A stretch of 64,000 nt of DNA, from assembly GCF_011378855.1 (NCBI RefSeq), contig NZ_WTLB01000004.1, positions 42,452 through 106,451 on the forward strand, written 5' to 3'. Numbering within the stretch: position 1 is the first letter of the stretch; the number at the start of each line of letters is the position of its first letter. The position numbers and the translations under genes are program-made. The notes under the pieces are model-generated. The model had not been told where the DNA came from. It ran no database searches and worked only from the letters and a program-made list of their open reading frames with translations. This DNA comes from Pseudoalteromonas sp. Z1A8. Lineage in GTDB: Bacteria; Pseudomonadota; Gammaproteobacteria; Enterobacterales; Alteromonadaceae. This document shows positions 50,043-60,136 of this stretch, piece by piece.

Positions 50043-51401
50043 ATGCCTGAAGCTTTTGAACAAGATTACCCACTACAACAACTAAAGCAGGTGACTAAGT
50101 CACTTAATAGTGGTCAATTTGTTCAAGTTAGGCGCATGCTCGCAAAAACAGCTCCTTGTGATACCGCACTACTATTAGAGTCATCACCGCATAAAATTCG
50201 CCGACTACTTTGGCAGTTGGTTGATCCCGATGTACAAGGTGATGTTCTTGAAGAACTATCAGAAGATGTACGTTTAGGCATTATTGCCCAAATGGAACCT
50301 AAGCACATTGCAGCCGCAACCGAAGATATGGGCCATGATGACTTAGGTGAAGTATTACGTAGCCTGCCTGACACCGTTTACAAAGACGTTGTTAGCGCGA
50401 TGGACATTCAAGACCGTGAACGTGCAACACAAGCACTTTCGTATCAAGAGCGTTCTGCTGGCGCGCTCATGAACACCGATACGGTGACCATTCGCCCTGA
50501 CGTTACGCTTGATGTTGTACTTCGATATATTAGGCTACGTGGCGAGTTACCAGAAGGTACCGATGACTTATATGTTGTTGATAAGCATAACTGCTTTATA
50601 GGCGCTTTATCACTCAGTACATTATTAACTAATCCACCAGAAAAGATTGTTCGCGATTTAATGGATGAAGATTGTGAGTCTATCCCAATCTCAATGGATG
50701 AAAGTGAAGTAGCTCAATTATTTGAGCGTCATAATTGGATATCGGCCCCCGTCGTTGATGATAACGATCAGCTCCTTGGTCGTGTCACTATCGATGACAT
50801 CGTTGACGTAATTCGAGAAGATGCTGAGCATAGTTTATTAGGCTTAGCCGGTCTTGATGATGAAGAAGATACTTTTGCTCCCGTACTAAAAAGCTCTAAA
50901 AAACGCTCAGTTTGGTTAGGTGTTAACTTGCTGACTGCACTTGCAGCTGCTTTTGTAGCTAGCTTTTTTGAAGGTACTTTAGATGTGCTCCCTATTTTGG
51001 CTGTACTTAACGGTATTGTCCCTTCTATGGGTGGTGTTGCTGGTAGCCAATCGTTAACGCTTGTTATCCGTGGTATTGCAGTAGGTCATATAAATCAAAC
51101 AAACCAACGTTTCTTGATGATGAAAGAGCTTGCCATTGGCGCACTAAACGGCGTTTTATGGTCGCTGTTAATTGCAGGTGTTATTGCCCTATGGCAATGG
51201 GACTTTATGCTTGGTGGTGTACTCGCCTTCGCTATGTTTATGAATTTAGTTGTAGCGGGAGTTGCTGGTGCAAGTATTCCAATAATTCTTAAAAGAATGA
51301 ATATAGATCCTGCGCTTGCAGGTAGTGTAGTACTGACTACAGTGACAGACATTGTAGGTATATTCGCCTTTTTAGGTACTGCTACCTGGTTGCTGGTGTA
51401 A
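50043..51401 (+). CDS. mgtE: Magnesium transporter MgtE
   Basis: 452 residues: N-domain (about 25-135), tandem CBS domains (about 140-260, SAPVVDDNDQLLGRVTIDDIVDVI), connecting helix, and five membrane helices (about 290-452) with NGIVPSMGGVAGSQSLTLV, a pore-lining family mark. Mg2+-gated channel. Stands alone, downstream of npr with 132 bp between. Confidence 0.95.
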   Translation: MPEAFEQDYPLQQLKQVTKSLNSGQFVQVRRMLAKTAPCDTALLLESSPHKIRRLLWQLVDPDVQGDVLEELSEDVRLGIIAQMEPKHIAAATEDMGHDDLGEVLRSLPDTVYKDVVSAMDIQDRERATQALSYQERSAGALMNTDTVTIRPDVTLDVVLRYIRLRGELPEGTDDLYVVDKHNCFIGALSLSTLLTNPPEKIVRDLMDEDCESIPISMDESEVAQLFERHNWISAPVVDDNDQLLGRVTIDDIVDVIREDAEHSLLGLAGLDDEEDTFAPVLKSSKKRSVWLGVNLLTALAAAFVASFFEGTLDVLPILAVLNGIVPSMGGVAGSQSLTLVIRGIAVGHINQTNQRFLMMKELAIGALNGVLWSLLIAGVIALWQWDFMLGGVLAFAMFMNLVVAGVAGASIPIILKRMNIDPALAGSVVLTTVTDIVGIFAFLGTATWLLV

Positions 51402-51457
51402 ATTAGAAACTTTTGCAAATAACTAAAGTAAAAAACACTTAGGGTAAAGCTGCAACT

Positions 51458-52009
51458 ATGAAAACGGATACCAAAAATAAAAAAGACACACCTAAAAAAA
51501 CGCCAAAACAAAAAGGCCTATCAATATTAAAAAGTGTGTTGATATATGGCTCTATATTTTTCGTTATTTACACTGCTGTTAATTGGTGGCGACAACCTGT
51601 AATGCCAGCTAATCCGCAATTGCAATTAACAGATTATAAAGGGCAAAACATTGATTTAGCAGCAATGAGCCATGATAAACCAACACTTGTCTATTTTTGG
51701 GGAACTTGGTGTCCTATTTGTAGTATTACCTCCCCTGCCATAAACGAACTCTCCGCAGAAAATAATTATCCCGTAGTCACCATCGCAATAAAGTCAGATT
51801 CAGCTCAAGAACTACATAATTATTTAAATGAGCATGGCTACAGTTTCACCACTGTCAACGATCAACACGGTGAGATATTTACCGATTGGCAAGGACAAGT
51901 CACGCCATCCTATATAATCTTAAAAAATAATAAAATGACGCAAGGGCTAACAGGCATTCAGCCGCTATGGTCACTTAAGTTGCGTTTGTGGTTATCATCA
52001 ACGTTTTAA
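51458..52009 (+). CDS. Membrane-anchored thioredoxin-like protein (TlpA/DsbE type)
   Basis: 183 residues. Basic N-terminus, one membrane anchor (about 24-42), then a thioredoxin fold with WGTWCPIC (C85, C88) and cis-Pro in VTPSYIIL. Probably reduces or shuttles disulfides in the periplasm, like ScsD. Partner unknown; ScsB/ScsC are not in the window. Confidence 0.85.
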   Translation: MKTDTKNKKDTPKKTPKQKGLSILKSVLIYGSIFFVIYTAVNWWRQPVMPANPQLQLTDYKGQNIDLAAMSHDKPTLVYFWGTWCPICSITSPAINELSAENNYPVVTIAIKSDSAQELHNYLNEHGYSFTTVNDQHGEIFTDWQGQVTPSYIILKNNKMTQGLTGIQPLWSLKLRLWLSSTF

Positions 52010-52200
52010 GAAAAAACTAACTGTAAGTATATAGGCACTAAATACGTGCTATCTCAAGAGGGGTTTCTAAAAGCTCGCTCTTTATCACCTACAATAATAT
52101 AGATAATAAAGAGCAAGGTTTACTTAATTTACGCATTAAAAGGGTTTAAAAAACCTTAGCGTAATTAAACTAATCTACTAGTTATTATTAGATTGAATCA

Positions 52201-54378
52201 CTAACGTGTACTTTGACGATTACCGCCTACTTTTGGTTTAGTGTTTGCCTTTTTAAATTGGCTAAAACCAGTATGTCGCGTTAGTGCAGGACGTCCGCCT
52301 TTACTGCCACCTTTACCTGCTTTTTCATCACGCCCTTCCTCAGGCACTAAACAGTTAGGCCCTTTACCAATTAAATTAGCTTTACCCATTTTACGTAGAG
52401 CTTCACGTATCATTGGCCAACCAGCTGCATCGTGGTAGCGTAAAATAGCTTTATGTAATCTACGTTGGCGCGCACCTTTAGGTACTGGAACAACTTCCGT
52501 ATTATTTTTAATATTACGTAAAGAGTTCATTTCTGTGTGGTAAATAGTCGTCGCATTAGCCATCGGTGATGGGTAAAAATTTTGCACCTGATCCAGCTTA
52601 AAGTCGTTTGATTTAAGCCATAAAGCCATGTTTACCATGTCTTCATCTTTTGTCCCTGGATGAGCCGAGATAAAGTAAGGGATCAAATACTGCTTTTTAC
52701 CTGCTTCTTTAGAGTACTTATCAAATAATTCTTTAAATTGATCGTACGCGCCCATACCTGGTTTCATCATTTTTGATAATGGACCGTCCTCTGTATGCTC
52801 TGGCGCTATTTTTAAGTAGCCGCCCACATGATGGGTTACTAATTCTTTAACGTAACGCGGGTCGCGTACAGCTAAGTCGTAACGAACACCAGAAGCAATC
52901 AATACCTTTTTAATACCTTTAACTTCACGTGCTTTTTTATACAAGTCTATTGTTGGTGTATGGTCTGTATCCATGTGCTTACAAATTTCAGGATACACAC
53001 ATGATAAACGCCTACAGGTACTCTCTGCCTTTTTGCTCGTACAACGCAGTTTATACATGTTAGCCGTTGGACCACCTAAATCAGAAATAACACCAGTAAA
53101 GCCCGGTACTTTATCTCTAATCTGTTCAATTTCTTCAATAATTGATTCTTGCGAACGGCTTTGAATAATACGCCCTTCATGCTCCGTAATTGAGCAAAAC
53201 GAACAACCACCAAAACAACCGCGCATAATATTAACCGACGTTTTTATCATGTCATAAGCAGGTATTTTAGAGTCGCCGTAACTTGGGTGAGGAATACGCT
53301 GATACGGTAAACCAAACACAGCATCCATCTCATGTGTTTCTAGTGGGTATGCTGGCGGGTTTACCCAAATAGAACGATCGCCGTGTCGCTGAAACAGCGC
53401 TCTTGCACAACCAGGGTTTGTTTCTTGATGTAGAATACGTGAAGCATGGGCGTATAAAGGTTTGTTAACACTTACTTGTTCATAAGCAGGTAACTTAACA
53501 TAGGTTTTTTCCCACGGCTTAGGACGCGCAGGCTGAACCATAATTGGTTTTGCAGCTTCCGCTTTTAAATCAATACCCGCTTGTTTAAACTCTGATTTAC
53601 TACAGCCAACATCATCAGCGCCGTATGGATTTGGAATAGGATCAATTTTACCAATTTTATCAATAGCGGTAGAGTCGCTACCACGCCAACCCGGTAAAGG
53701 TTCTTTTCGAATAACAGCTGTGCCGCGAATATCTTGAATAGTATCCATTGTTTCGCCTGCGGCAATGCGGTGTGCAACTTCAACTAACGGGCGCTCTGCG
53801 TTACCGTAAATTAAAATGTCAGCTTTTGCATCAAACAAAATACTACGACGTACTTTTTCTTGCCAGTAATCATAATGAGCAATACGACGAAGGCTAGCTT
53901 CAATACCACCAATAACAATCGGTATTCCTTTGTAGGCTTCACGGCATTTTTGTGAGTAGATCATTACGGCGCGATCTGGGCGTTTACCGCCTACGTTATC
54001 TGGCGTGTAAGCATCATCGTGGCGCATACGCTTTTCAGCTGTATAGCGATTGATCATCGAATCCATGTTACCGGCTGTTACACCAAAAAATAAATTTGGC
54101 CTGCCGAGTTCCATAAATGCGTCTTTAGAATCCCATGCAGGCTGGGCAATAATACCCACTCTAAAACCCTGCGCTTCAAGTACACGGCCAATTACAGCCA
54201 TACCAAAACTAGGATGATCGACGTACGCGTCGCCACTAATTATTATTATGTCGCAGCTATCCCAGCCAAGTGCATCCATTTCTTCACGTGTAGTTGGTAA
54301 AAATGGCGCGGTGCCATAACATTCAGCCCAGTACTTAGGGTATGAAAATAAGGCGCGCTTAGCTTTGAGAGTGCTCAT
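52201..54378 (-). CDS. ygiQ: YgiQ family radical SAM protein
   Basis: 725 residues. Radical SAM cluster motif CFGGCSFC near 387-394, preceded by the YgiQ N-terminal domain ([31 protein letters not shown]). The Gly/Lys-rich, basic C-terminus is common in this family. Substrate unknown. Confidence 0.92.
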   Translation of the reverse strand: MSTLKAKRALFSYPKYWAECYGTAPFLPTTREEMDALGWDSCDIIIISGDAYVDHPSFGMAVIGRVLEAQGFRVGIIAQPAWDSKDAFMELGRPNLFFGVTAGNMDSMINRYTAEKRMRHDDAYTPDNVGGKRPDRAVMIYSQKCREAYKGIPIVIGGIEASLRRIAHYDYWQEKVRRSILFDAKADILIYGNAERPLVEVAHRIAAGETMDTIQDIRGTAVIRKEPLPGWRGSDSTAIDKIGKIDPIPNPYGADDVGCSKSEFKQAGIDLKAEAAKPIMVQPARPKPWEKTYVKLPAYEQVSVNKPLYAHASRILHQETNPGCARALFQRHGDRSIWVNPPAYPLETHEMDAVFGLPYQRIPHPSYGDSKIPAYDMIKTSVNIMRGCFGGCSFCSITEHEGRIIQSRSQESIIEEIEQIRDKVPGFTGVISDLGGPTANMYKLRCTSKKAESTCRRLSCVYPEICKHMDTDHTPTIDLYKKAREVKGIKKVLIASGVRYDLAVRDPRYVKELVTHHVGGYLKIAPEHTEDGPLSKMMKPGMGAYDQFKELFDKYSKEAGKKQYLIPYFISAHPGTKDEDMVNMALWLKSNDFKLDQVQNFYPSPMANATTIYHTEMNSLRNIKNNTEVVPVPKGARQRRLHKAILRYHDAAGWPMIREALRKMGKANLIGKGPNCLVPEEGRDEKAGKGGSKGGRPALTRHTGFSQFKKANTKPKVGGNRQSTR

Positions 54379-54826
54379 AATTGTGGCCGTAGAATAACAA
54401 AAGGCGCGAATTATACCCTACTAAATTGTTTATATATACAAAGTAGTCAAAGCATATTGCGCCTTAAATTCTAAATCGTTCATTATCTTAAATAATAATA
54501 AGTTAATCTTTTTTAGCGTTTATTTATAAGTTCGATTTTTAAAATAAGTATGCATACATAAAACACTCTCCACTTCCCCAAGTCTTTAAGCAATTTTACT
54601 GATTCTATGCTTCAACATCTTATTGGTTCATTTTACAAAACCAAGAAATGTAGAATCAAAACTTTCAACAAGTGTATTTATTTTATAGCTTCATTAAAAA
54701 TATAGCTCTAACGGTATTCATGCAACTAAGTAACAATTAATAAATTATTTTTGGTTTATAATCTAATTCATACTATAGTCCATTAATAAAAGTTGTTGTA
54801 TTTCAGCTCAAAAAACGAATAAAGGT
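54379..54826. other. Intergenic region without recognised genes
   Basis: 448 AT-rich bases between ygiQ (leftward) and the SRPBCC gene (rightward). A TATAAT at 54757-54762 could be the -10 for the rightward genes, with no convincing -35. Nothing else supported. Confidence 0.4.
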
Positions 54827-55408
54827 GTGCTTATTAAGCTATTAAAAATATTAATTAAAGGCGTACTGTTATTACTATTAGTACTCGTACTGATAGGACT
54901 GATACTCCCTCAAAGTTATAGTGTGAATAAAACAATTGAAATCAATGCAAATATAGAAGTAGTAAAGCCGCTTGTCACCGACTTTAGTCAATGGCAAAAA
55001 TGGTCTCCGTGGGAAAAGGTAGACTCCAGCATACGCTTTACTCTAGGCGAACCTAGTTCTGGCTTAGGGGCTCATCAGTCTTGGAAAGGGAAATGGGGTT
55101 ATGGTGAAATGATCATAACGTCGATAAGTCAAAATAAGGTCAGCTTTAACATACTTTTAAATGCTGAACATATTATCAGAGGAACATTTAATTTTAGTGA
55201 GCAAAACGGTATTGTTACTTTAATATGTAATATTGAAGGGCAAACAACCGCTCCTTTGATATCTGGCTACACCGCAATTTTGAGCGAGTATGTGCTGCGT
55301 AATACAGTTTCGCTGGGATTAAATAACCTTCAAACCGTTGCACAACTTAGTGATCCACAAAGGATAATGCAAAGTCATGACAGTCAAAACAGCACAAGCG
55401 AGAATTAA
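54827..55408 (+). CDS. SRPBCC (polyketide cyclase/START-like) family protein
   Basis: 193 residues: membrane anchor at about 9-25 (VLLLLLVLVLIGLIL), then a Bet v1-like fold (VNKTIEINANIEVVKPLVTDFSQWQKWSPWE). Ligand unknown. The GTG start at 54827 has AAAGG only one base before it, an awkward spacing, so the start may lie elsewhere. Overlaps the next gene by 32 bp. Confidence 0.75.
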   Translation: MLIKLLKILIKGVLLLLLVLVLIGLILPQSYSVNKTIEINANIEVVKPLVTDFSQWQKWSPWEKVDSSIRFTLGEPSSGLGAHQSWKGKWGYGEMIITSISQNKVSFNILLNAEHIIRGTFNFSEQNGIVTLICNIEGQTTAPLISGYTAILSEYVLRNTVSLGLNNLQTVAQLSDPQRIMQSHDSQNSTSEN

Positions 55409-56264
55409 CCTTGCCAACATCATTGAATCCTTACTTGGCTATCCTATAACTAAAGTAGGAAGTAACGGCGTGCTACCTACTAACGAGCAAAGTTACGATA
55501 TTAAAGGCCAAATTAAACCGCTTTATCATATCAACAGTGAAAACTCTGTTTTAGCTCGCGCCCAAAAGCGCCAAGATTTGCTACTAATAAAACAGCAACA
55601 AAATATAGAGTCAATTTTAGCAATGGCTATGGGGTTTTGCCCTGATGTAGCAAGTAGTAAACAACCTGATGTAGATTGGGTAGAGCATTTTATAGCGCTG
55701 TGTGAAGATACTTCAAATGAGTCAATGCAAACTTTATGGGCTAAAATTTTAACGGGAGAAACGCTTAACCCGGGGACGTTTTCAATTAAAAGCCTGCAAA
55801 CGTTAAAGCACATGACACAGCGAGAAGCGGACTCTTTACAAAAGTGTGTTTCGCTTTCAGGTTACAACGAAAAAGACGATAGTCACTTCATTTTACTCGG
55901 CTTTTATAAAAAACCATCTTTGTTCGATTTACTACGAAAAGGCAATAAAGTATCTCTAAATTTAGGAAAAACAGGCATTAGCTTTCCTGATATTTTAACG
56001 CTCATGGATCTTAATTTACTGTATAGAAAAGAGATTGAATCTGCAGTGCTTAAAGCAGGGCAAGAACTTACGCTTTCATTTTTATCGCAAAAAGTAACGT
56101 TAAAAGCAAAGAGTAGCGATTTGGTATTAAGCTATTACAAATTTACTCAAACAGGTGATGAGCTATCTAAACTTATTAACTTCCCAGTAAATAAGGTCTA
56201 TAAGCAACTGATTAATAATGCGTTGGAAGGAGAGTTTGATTTAGCGTGGCACGCTATAAAATAA
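55377..56264 (+). CDS. TIGR03899/DUF2806-like family protein
   Basis: 295 residues, soluble, resembling TIGR03899-type proteins of marine gammaproteobacteria (RARINLANIIESLLGYPITKVG; RAQKRQDLLLIKQQQNIESIL; WAKILTGETLNPGTFSIKSL). Function unknown. The 32-bp overlap implies coupling with the SRPBCC gene. Confidence 0.65.
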   Translation: MTVKTAQARINLANIIESLLGYPITKVGSNGVLPTNEQSYDIKGQIKPLYHINSENSVLARAQKRQDLLLIKQQQNIESILAMAMGFCPDVASSKQPDVDWVEHFIALCEDTSNESMQTLWAKILTGETLNPGTFSIKSLQTLKHMTQREADSLQKCVSLSGYNEKDDSHFILLGFYKKPSLFDLLRKGNKVSLNLGKTGISFPDILTLMDLNLLYRKEIESAVLKAGQELTLSFLSQKVTLKAKSSDLVLSYYKFTQTGDELSKLINFPVNKVYKQLINNALEGEFDLAWHAIK

Positions 56265-56297
56265 TATGCCACGCTTTGTTCAATTAGAGGTAACTAA

Positions 56298-57068
56298 TTA
56301 AAAATGAACCTGAATACCCGCAAATGGGCCAGATGCATCAATATCAGTAGTAATATCATCTACATCATCAAGTTCTAATATCATAGAGCGGTAACCTGCT
56401 TTAATTGCAACATCTACCGCTAAATTATCAATAAGTTCATACGCTACGCCGACTTGATAATCTTGTACTTTGCTATCGTCAATAGCCAAAAAGCTACCTT
56501 CAAAAAATACACTTAAACCAGTAAACGGTAAGCCTGCTTCAGCACGGCCATATGCAAGAGGAACAAAACCAGAGAAGTCTTTGGTTTCGGTAAAGTCAGT
56601 GCCACCATTTTGGGTAGTGCCACTTACAACAATATCACCATCAAATTGTTTAACGTTTAAACCTAAGTCAATCGAGATTAAATCGTTATCGAAAATCTCG
56701 TAGTAAAAGATGTAATCAATATGCGTTAAATCACTAACTGTATTTACAGTAGAACCCACAACATAATCAGAGCCATTAAAGCTAAATGTATCTGTAAGCT
56801 GTGCAGAACCATTTAGCTCAAGCTCTGTATACTTTAGTTTAATGTTTGGAACTAGTGGCACTGGGTGCTCAAGTGCCGCGTAGTAACTTACAAAAGTCTC
56901 ATCCTCAAAATCAAAATCTTGAGATGATTTATCTTTATAAGAAAATTGACCATCGTTATCTGACTTCCACCCATCAACACCTACGTATAAACCTAGTAGA
57001 GTGTCAGCTTGCGCTGCGGGTGCTAAACATGCCATTGAAAGGGCTGCTGCTAAACAATACTTTTTCAT
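56298..57068 (-). CDS. TIGR04219-type outer-membrane beta-barrel protein
   Basis: 256 residues: signal peptide (about 1-21, ending AQA), then alternating strands ending in IQVHF with a terminal Phe, as in outer-membrane barrels. No known substrate. Follows DUF2333 by three bases. Confidence 0.75.
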   Translation of the reverse strand: MKKYCLAAALSMACLAPAAQADTLLGLYVGVDGWKSDNDGQFSYKDKSSQDFDFEDETFVSYYAALEHPVPLVPNIKLKYTELELNGSAQLTDTFSFNGSDYVVGSTVNTVSDLTHIDYIFYYEIFDNDLISIDLGLNVKQFDGDIVVSGTTQNGGTDFTETKDFSGFVPLAYGRAEAGLPFTGLSVFFEGSFLAIDDSKVQDYQVGVAYELIDNLAVDVAIKAGYRSMILELDDVDDITTDIDASGPFAGIQVHF

Positions 57069-57071
57069 TTT

Positions 57072-58058
57072 TTATCCTTGAGCTAATAGCTCGCTAAGTT
57101 CGATTAAAGCCGCATTGGCTCTAGAAATATAATTTGCCATAACTAAAGAATGGTTAGCCACATAGCCAAAACCATTCCCGTTTAAAATAAGTGGGCTCCA
57201 CACTGTTTCTTGGGTTGCCTCAAGCTCACGTATAATTTGCTGAACACTTACACGTGCATTTTTCTTTTCAAGCACATCATTAAAGTCATACTCTATCGCT
57301 TGTAAAAAATGCAGTAACGCCCAAGTAGCGCCGCGCGATTCGTAAAACACATCGTCAATTTCTAACCACGGTGTTCTTACTTGCTGCTGTAACGGCGCAA
57401 GAGTTGCTTGTTTATTAGATGAGTTACCCGCTAAATCGGTATTCACTTTTTCTTGGCCTACACTGGCACTTAAACGCTGGCTTAAGCTACCCAAACGTTT
57501 TTCAGCTTCTTTAAGCCAACTACGTAAGTTATCTGCTCGTGCGTAAAACTGGCTATCGCGTTCATGTTCATTAGCAATTTGTCCACGATATACCATTAAA
57601 TAATCAATACCTTTTTGGTACTCACCTTCAGCGCTTGGCCACGCCCATGCTTCAGAGCTTATATTAAACTGTGGCTGTGCCTTTTTAAGTGCTTCATGCT
57701 CAGTTGATTGTGATTGCGAACGACTAAAATCTTTACGCATAGAAAGCGATAAATCACGCACCATTTCAAGTGCGCCATATTCCCACGCTGGCATATCATC
57801 CATAATAATACTTGGCGGTATCACATCATTTGATAAGTAGCCACCTGGTTTATCAAGCAAAGTGCTAGCAACTGTAATAAGCGTTGATGTAGTTACATAA
57901 CCCGTTACTATTTTTTCATTATGAAGCTGCGCTTGCTCTTTCGCGTTTGCAACAACATCGAAACGTGCAGGCTCTGTGCTCCAATAAACAGCAATTGCGT
58001 AAAATATAATAAGCAGTAAAACAACTATTCCTGCTATTTTTCCTTTGTGTTGCGACAT
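57072..58058 (-). CDS. DUF2333 family protein
   Basis: 328 residues: short cytoplasmic N-terminus, one anchor (about 8-27), and a large helical periplasmic region (WEYGALEMVRDLSLSMRKDFSRSQS; LRSWLKEAEKRLGSLSQRLS). Function unknown. Middle of the copper-chaperone/DUF2333/barrel operon. Confidence 0.82.
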   Translation of the reverse strand: MSQHKGKIAGIVVLLLIIFYAIAVYWSTEPARFDVVANAKEQAQLHNEKIVTGYVTTSTLITVASTLLDKPGGYLSNDVIPPSIIMDDMPAWEYGALEMVRDLSLSMRKDFSRSQSQSTEHEALKKAQPQFNISSEAWAWPSAEGEYQKGIDYLMVYRGQIANEHERDSQFYARADNLRSWLKEAEKRLGSLSQRLSASVGQEKVNTDLAGNSSNKQATLAPLQQQVRTPWLEIDDVFYESRGATWALLHFLQAIEYDFNDVLEKKNARVSVQQIIRELEATQETVWSPLILNGNGFGYVANHSLVMANYISRANAALIELSELLAQG

Positions 58059-58066
58059 GTGTACTC

Positions 58067-58579
58067 CTAGTGATGAGCGTGTTGAGTAGATGGTTTTGAC
58101 TGCGTAGCTTGCGCTTCAAGCGATACGACTTGAGCATTAGTGAACAAGCGATTACCGTCACTAAAATATAGCGTGAGTTTGCGTTCTTGCCCTACTTTTA
58201 ATGGCTCTTGTGGTTCAAATACCATTAAATGATAACCGCCAGGTTGAAAACTGACACTTTCGTGCGCTTTAATTTCAACTGATTCAACTTGTTGCATTTT
58301 CATCATGCCGTCTACATGTGAATGCTCGTGTATTTCAACACGGCCTAAGCCATCAATAGTTGCCTTAGTTAAAGTTGCTGCGGCTCCACTGTGATTTATT
58401 AGCGTTAAATAACCTACAGTTGAAGTACTGCCAGGTAAAAACTCTCTAATTTGCGCGTTAGTTACTTCGAGCACAGCCACATCAGAACCATGATCGTGCC
58501 CTGAGTGCGCCGCCAACGATGACGAAAAAAAACTAAATATTAATGCAGAAGCCATCGAAAAACATAGTTTCGTCATCAT
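58067..58579 (-). CDS. Periplasmic copper chaperone PCu(A)C (DUF461)
   Basis: 170 residues: signal peptide (about 1-23), His-rich start HSGHDHG, PCu(A)C fold with the copper motif spread over HEHSHVDGMM, then YHLMVF. The C-terminus HAHH is a second His cluster. Probably delivers Cu(I) to oxidase CuA or to detoxification. Confidence 0.85.
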   Translation of the reverse strand: MMTKLCFSMASALIFSFFSSSLAAHSGHDHGSDVAVLEVTNAQIREFLPGSTSTVGYLTLINHSGAAATLTKATIDGLGRVEIHEHSHVDGMMKMQQVESVEIKAHESVSFQPGGYHLMVFEPQEPLKVGQERKLTLYFSDGNRLFTNAQVVSLEAQATQSKPSTQHAHH

Positions 58580-58655
58580 TCTTATCCTTATAAAAACTTT
58601 AAATTACAGGCTAAATTTAACATAGTTAACCTATAATAGTCAGTCAAATTAAGGA

Positions 58656-58982
58656 TTAAGAGGCTACTTTTTTGTTATCGGCAACAAGCCAACACAACAC
58701 TGCAACAAATAGTAACGGCCATGCAATCATTATAGATCCGAATAAAAGCGCTAAAACAGTCCCTGCTAATGCCACAACACCCGCTCCAACTAATCCCATA
58801 GTAATTAAAGCCACTACCGCAACCACAGCAACAATTGCGGCCAAAGCACCTACAAGCTCGAGCCCTGCCCAGCTAATATCAGCAATCCATAACGGCAACT
58901 GCCAAGAATCAATCTGCACAAACGTTATTAAATCAGTAAACAGTAATAAATAGATAATTACGCAGACAGCTAAGGCTTTCAT
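58656..58982 (-). CDS. Small polytopic membrane protein after pspC, function unknown
   Basis: 108 residues, about three hydrophobic segments: 2-22, 38-75 (Ala/Val/Gly-rich), and 78-100. Last gene of pspA-pspC-X, so maybe in the phage-shock response. Not recognised as PspB, PspD or PspG. Confidence 0.65.
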   Translation of the reverse strand: MKALAVCVIIYLLLFTDLITFVQIDSWQLPLWIADISWAGLELVGALAAIVAVVAVVALITMGLVGAGVVALAGTVLALLFGSIMIAWPLLFVAVLCWLVADNKKVAS

Positions 58983-58993
58983 GGTGATACTCC

Positions 58994-59200
58994 TTAATAT
59001 ACTTTGTCTTCAAGACAGCAATGCGCTATAAAATAACCAAGTGCAATTGCAAACGGAAAACTCAAAAATAATAAAATAGTAACTACACGTGTTGCCCATA
59101 CAGGAAAATCCAATCGATGAGCTAAACCACTACAAACACCCGATATTTTTTTATTCAGAGTATCTTTATACCAACCTCGTTGACGATTAAAGCTATTCAT
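58994..59200 (-). CDS. pspC: PspC domain protein
   Basis: 68 residues, containing the PspC domain: WYKDTLNKKISGVCSGLAHRLDF, then a hydrophobic segment (about 42-60). Shorter than E. coli PspC (119), so only the core domain. No pspB in the operon. Confidence 0.82.
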   Translation of the reverse strand: MNSFNRQRGWYKDTLNKKISGVCSGLAHRLDFPVWATRVVTILLFLSFPFAIALGYFIAHCCLEDKVY

Positions 59201-59210
59201 AATATTCCCC

Positions 59211-59891
59211 TTAAGCAGTCTGTTTTAAATCAGTTTTTAAACTTGTTTTTAACTGGGCTAACTCAGCATCTATTTTTTCATTTTTAACTAAAGTTTCAAT
59301 TTGTGAAGCCGTCGTATTTGCAGAGTCAGTTAACTCATATGCTTCTATTTGCGCTTCAATACTTTCTACACGCTGCTCTACCTGATCAAATCGAGATAGT
59401 GCATGAGCTACTTTATCGCTTTGTAATTGTGTACTGATTCGCCCTCTAGCAATAACAACATTATGACGCTGCATCAATTGAGCTTGCTTAGTTTTAGCCA
59501 TAGTCATTTTTTGCTGTAAGCGCTCGCAATCAGCTTTAATTTTTGCGATAGACTCTTGCAAAGTTTCTAATTGCGTTTGCCTATTTACAATGCTTTCGCT
59601 AACACGTTGCTTTTCAAGTAAGGCAGACTTAGCAAGGTCATCATTGCCTTTTTTAATCGCATGCTCTGCTTTAGTTTGCCAAGCTGCTAATTCTATTTTT
59701 TTAGTATCAATTTGACGATTAATTATTTTTTCTTCACACAATAAAGCGGCAGCTGTAGTACGACACTTATTTAATGCATCTTGCATGTCGGTAAGCATTA
59801 GGTTTAAAAGCTTTTCAGGGTCTTCTGCTTTATCAAGCATGGCGACAATGTTTGATTGAATAACATCATTTACGCGGTTAAATATTCCCAT
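59211..59891 (-). CDS. pspA: Phage shock protein A (PspA)
   Basis: 226-residue IM30/PspA coiled-coil protein that coats stressed inner membranes and in E. coli restrains PspF. MGIFNRVNDVIQSNIVAMLDKAEDPEKLL is the amphipathic N-terminus. Head of the operon behind a -24/-12 site; ribosome site AGGAG. Confidence 0.95.
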   Translation of the reverse strand: MGIFNRVNDVIQSNIVAMLDKAEDPEKLLNLMLTDMQDALNKCRTTAAALLCEEKIINRQIDTKKIELAAWQTKAEHAIKKGNDDLAKSALLEKQRVSESIVNRQTQLETLQESIAKIKADCERLQQKMTMAKTKQAQLMQRHNVVIARGRISTQLQSDKVAHALSRFDQVEQRVESIEAQIEAYELTDSANTTASQIETLVKNEKIDAELAQLKTSLKTDLKQTA

Positions 59892-59933
59892 GGTATTCTC
59901 CTGTTAATTTTTAATTGATTACAACAAGAGGAT

Positions 59934-59950
59934 TCCAAGAGTTGTGCCAA
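59934..59950 (-). promoter_or_regulatory. Likely sigma-54 promoter of the psp operon
   Basis: TTGGCAC-AACTC-TTGGA on the minus strand, against the consensus TTGGCAC-N5-TTGCW: one mismatch, at the -12 C. Predicted start lies about 30 bases before the pspA ATG. psp operons are sigma-54 dependent in enterobacteria and the activator PspF is not in the window. Confidence 0.75.
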
Positions 59951-60084
59951 GTCCATAAAAACTAAAATAAACTATTTTATATCAATGAGATGAATTAAAA
60001 ACACTTAAGAACTTAGTGACTTCCAGCTGAACATAATAGAGTGTAATTGGCCAATAAATTATGCTTTTGACTAATTTTTAGGAT

Positions 60085-60109
60085 CAAAAAAGCCACTCGA
60101 AAGTGGCTC
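60085..60109 (-). terminator. Rho-independent terminator of dusA
   Basis: AGCCACT and AGTGGCT pair around the stable loop CGAA (minus strand TTCG), followed on the minus strand by six T. Confidence 0.9.
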
Positions 60110-60136
60110 ATATTTAGATCATTTTAAACCTAAGCT

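Noticed and set aside
52079..52112. Inverted repeat GCTCTTTAT / ATAAAGAGC as terminator
   Set aside because: Stem is AT-rich, loop long and no T-run follows; not strong enough to call.
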